DNA from: Massilia horti
GTDB taxonomy: Bacteria > Pseudomonadota > Gammaproteobacteria > Burkholderiales > Burkholderiaceae_D
DNA length: 64,000 nt
NCBI RefSeq assembly: GCF_004614195.1
Contig: NZ_SPUM01000011.1
Coordinates: 1 to 64,000, forward strand
Direction: 5' to 3'
Shown one piece after another: positions 62,151-64,000 of the stretch (within the stretch, counting starts at the first letter, position 1; each line of letters begins with the position of its first letter). The translations under genes were made by a program, and so were the position numbers. The notes beneath the pieces are model-generated. The model saw only the letters and a list, made by a program, of their open reading frames with translations. It did not search any database and was not told where the DNA came from.

Positions 62151-63989
62151 CTATTCTTGGGCCAGTAATGTCGTCACATAGTTCAAGGCCTCGCGCGCGC
62201 TGTGCGCGTCGTAACCGTATTCGTCGACCAGCCGCTTTTCGACGGCGGAAATCTTGGTCCGGATCTCTTCGTCCGGCCGCTTGGCCGAGCTCACCAGGCG
62301 CAGCACGTCGCGCCGCTGCTCGAACAGGTATTGCTGTACCGCGTCGTTGAGCTGGACATGGCTCTCCAGCCCGAACTTGACGCCGCGCTTGTAGGCGCCC
62401 ATCGCCTTGCGCACGACCTCTTGCCGGAACGACTGCTTGCCCGACTCCGAAATGTGGATCTTTTCTTCGACCGCACGCAGAAAGCGCTCGTCCGGCCGCC
62501 GTTCCTCGTTGGTGATCGGGTCCTTGATGGTGCGGTTGTCGAGCATGGCCTCCACTTCGTCCAGGTATTTGTTCAGCAAGTCCTGCGCCTCCTGTTCGAA
62601 CGACACGAACAGCGCCTTGTGCACGTCCTGCTTGACCCAGCGGTTGTAAAAGTCCTTGCGGGTCAGCACCAGGTAGTCGACCCACTTGCGCTTGCGCTTG
62701 GGGTCGATCCGGGCGTCGTTCTCGATCCCGTCCTTGAGCGCGAGCAGCACATCCATCGTCGACAGGCTTTTCTGGTTCGACTGGATGATCGCGTTCGACA
62801 AGGCATTGATCACGAAGCGCGGCGACACCCCGGACAAGCCTTCATCGGGCGCCTTCTCCTTCTCTTTGACTCGGCGGACGTCGGCCCGGTTCACCCCTTC
62901 GACCTCTTCGTCGGCATGGATCCGCACCTTCTTGACCAGTTCCACCTCCTTTTCGTCGGCGTCCTGGATGCGCGACAGGATGGCGAACACGGCCGCCGCA
63001 TCCAGCACGTGCGGATCGAGGTGGACGTCGCGAAAGGCGGGCGCCGCCGACGAGATCAGCTTTTTGTAGATGCGTGCTTCGTCCTTGTAGTTCAATGTGT
63101 AGGGAACCTGGATGATCACCATGCGGTCAAGCAAGGCCTCGTTTTCGCTCTCCTGCAGGAACTTGCGGAACTCGGCCAGGTTGGTGTGGGCGAGGATGGT
63201 CTCGTCCAGGTAGATCAGCGGAAAGCGCGACACCTTGACGTTCTTTTCCTGGGTCAGCGTGAGCAGCAGGTACAAAAATTCACGCTTGACCTTGAGGATC
63301 TCGATCATCTCCAGCACCCCGCGGCTGGCCGCATACACCGCGCCGGACCAGGACCAGGCGCGTGGATCGCCCTCGTCGCCATATTGCGCCACTTTGGACA
63401 GGTCGACCGAGCCCACCAGGTCGGCCAGGTCGGCGGTCGTGGGGTCGTGCGGCGCGTAGGTGCCGATGCCGCTGCGGCCCGATTCGGAGATGAAGAAGCG
63501 CTCGACCGGCATCTGCAAAAAGTCGCCGCCGAACTGGTCTTCCAGCCGTGCCCGGCAGTGCGGGCAGACTTCGCCGGTGATGTCGATACCGTAGGTGTTG
63601 CGGCAGGTTGCGCGCATGGTGTGCGGAATCAGGTGCAGGGGCGACTCGTGCACCGGGCAGCCGCCGATCGCGTACAGCGCGCCTTCGTCGGTGTAGCTGT
63701 ATTCCTCCAGCCCGCGCTTGAGCAGGATGACCAGCGTCGACTTGCCGCCGGACGGCGGTCCCAGCAGGAGCAGCAGGCGCCGCCCGACCTCGGAGCCGGC
63801 GGCGGCGGCCTTGAAATAGTCGACCACGCGCCCGATCGCCTCGTCGATCCCGAACAAATCGTCTTCGAACAGCCGGCAGCGGAACTTGCCGTCGCCTTCG
63901 TCCTGACAGGTGGACCGGATCATGTCCCAGATGTACTGGTGCGAGCTGCGGGCGACCTGCTGGGCCTTTTGCGGCAGGATTCTTTCCAT
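62151..63989 (-). CDS. prkA: PrkA serine protein kinase / AAA+ protein (N-terminus may extend outside window)
   Basis: At least 612 residues. The AAA+ half has Walker A GPPSGGKST (about 80-88), CxxC pair VCPHCRARL, Walker B region FPLIYLDETILAHTN and sensor TYALMDRM-like LLDRMVIIQVPY. The C-terminal half (about 400-612) is the PrkA kinase-like region with NRTIKDPITNEERRPDERFLR. E. coli YeaG is about 640 residues with some 30 more at the N-terminus. The frame remains open for the 11 bases upstream of the ATG at 63989 to the window edge, so the true start may lie outside. yeaH follows after 43 bases. Confidence 0.9.
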   Translation of the reverse strand: MERILPQKAQQVARSSHQYIWDMIRSTCQDEGDGKFRCRLFEDDLFGIDEAIGRVVDYFKAAAAGSEVGRRLLLLLGPPSGGKSTLVILLKRGLEEYSYTDEGALYAIGGCPVHESPLHLIPHTMRATCRNTYGIDITGEVCPHCRARLEDQFGGDFLQMPVERFFISESGRSGIGTYAPHDPTTADLADLVGSVDLSKVAQYGDEGDPRAWSWSGAVYAASRGVLEMIEILKVKREFLYLLLTLTQEKNVKVSRFPLIYLDETILAHTNLAEFRKFLQESENEALLDRMVIIQVPYTLNYKDEARIYKKLISSAAPAFRDVHLDPHVLDAAAVFAILSRIQDADEKEVELVKKVRIHADEEVEGVNRADVRRVKEKEKAPDEGLSGVSPRFVINALSNAIIQSNQKSLSTMDVLLALKDGIENDARIDPKRKRKWVDYLVLTRKDFYNRWVKQDVHKALFVSFEQEAQDLLNKYLDEVEAMLDNRTIKDPITNEERRPDERFLRAVEEKIHISESGKQSFRQEVVRKAMGAYKRGVKFGLESHVQLNDAVQQYLFEQRRDVLRLVSSAKRPDEEIRTKISAVEKRLVDEYGYDAHSAREALNYVTTLLAQE

Positions 63990-64000
63990 GAATTCGGAAA

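Noticed and set aside
62151..63989. BREX or other phage-defence reading of the prkA-yeaH-spoVR block
   Set aside because: The three genes match the widely conserved housekeeping stress operon, and no methylase, PglZ or Lon-like partner is present.

Overview
The window is high-G+C chromosomal DNA from a betaproteobacterium, most likely an Oxalobacteraceae member of the Massilia/Telluria/Duganella group (Burkholderiales). The basis is the gene content: a DUF2863 protein, a class I PHA synthase, DUF5985-like small membrane proteins, exosortase-A (PEP-CTERM) associated genes, several chemoreceptors, a general porin and a Burkholderia-type QueE. This is family-level inference, not an alignment. 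No tRNA, rRNA, CRISPR array, complete insertion sequence or prophage was recognised.

Layout. 1-8906: the 3' part of a Wsp-like chemosensory operon (CheR with a TPR-like tail, CheW, chemoreceptor, CheA-REC hybrid, CheB), ending in a 1041-residue REC-GAF-PAS-GGDEF-EAL-REC regulator whose GGDEF motif is lost and EAL motif kept. 8881-14910: purine permease, then porin, GH28 lipoprotein and FCD-type GntR regulator, read as a probable pectin/uronate locus. 14992-26203: Cache chemoreceptor, DUF2863 protein, a glycosyltransferase fused to a UDP-galactopyranose-mutase-like domain, small stress and membrane proteins, a Nudix hydrolase, a chemoreceptor with almost no periplasmic domain, and a secreted nuclease. 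26451-32377: PHA synthase, two DUF2382 stress proteins, a diguanylate cyclase and an orphan histidine kinase. 32565-44993: housekeeping genes (queE-queD-tadA, a hydrolase-ldcA-oxidase operon, an ABC-F ATPase, nadA-nadC, a sirtuin, a clan GH-A glycosidase). 45000-46140: a patch of lower G+C with two uncharacterised genes. 46144-48730: EamA transporter and nadB.

48843-58850 is the accessory heart: two exosortase-A-associated hydrolases, an asparagine-synthetase-like protein that appears to have lost both active sites and is coupled to a 30-codon leader peptide, three glycosyltransferases, and a two-gene unit joining an N-acyl amino acid synthase (FeeM-like) to a para-cresol/vanillyl-alcohol oxidase-type flavoenzyme. 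The exosortase itself is not in the window. 59562-63989 is the conserved prkA-yeaH-spoVR stress/starvation operon on the minus strand.

Between genes lie at least three families of dispersed inverted repeats, with copies near 18.0, 26.3, 39.5, 41.7 and 59.0 kb. Near 59.1-59.6 kb a tandem duplication carries a second copy of the last codons of spoVR. The most promising candidates for new biology are the N-acyl amino acid synthase/flavo-oxidase pair, the pseudo-asparagine-synthetase with its leader peptide, the glycosyltransferase-mutase fusion, and the Wsp-like array wired to a phosphodiesterase-type output.
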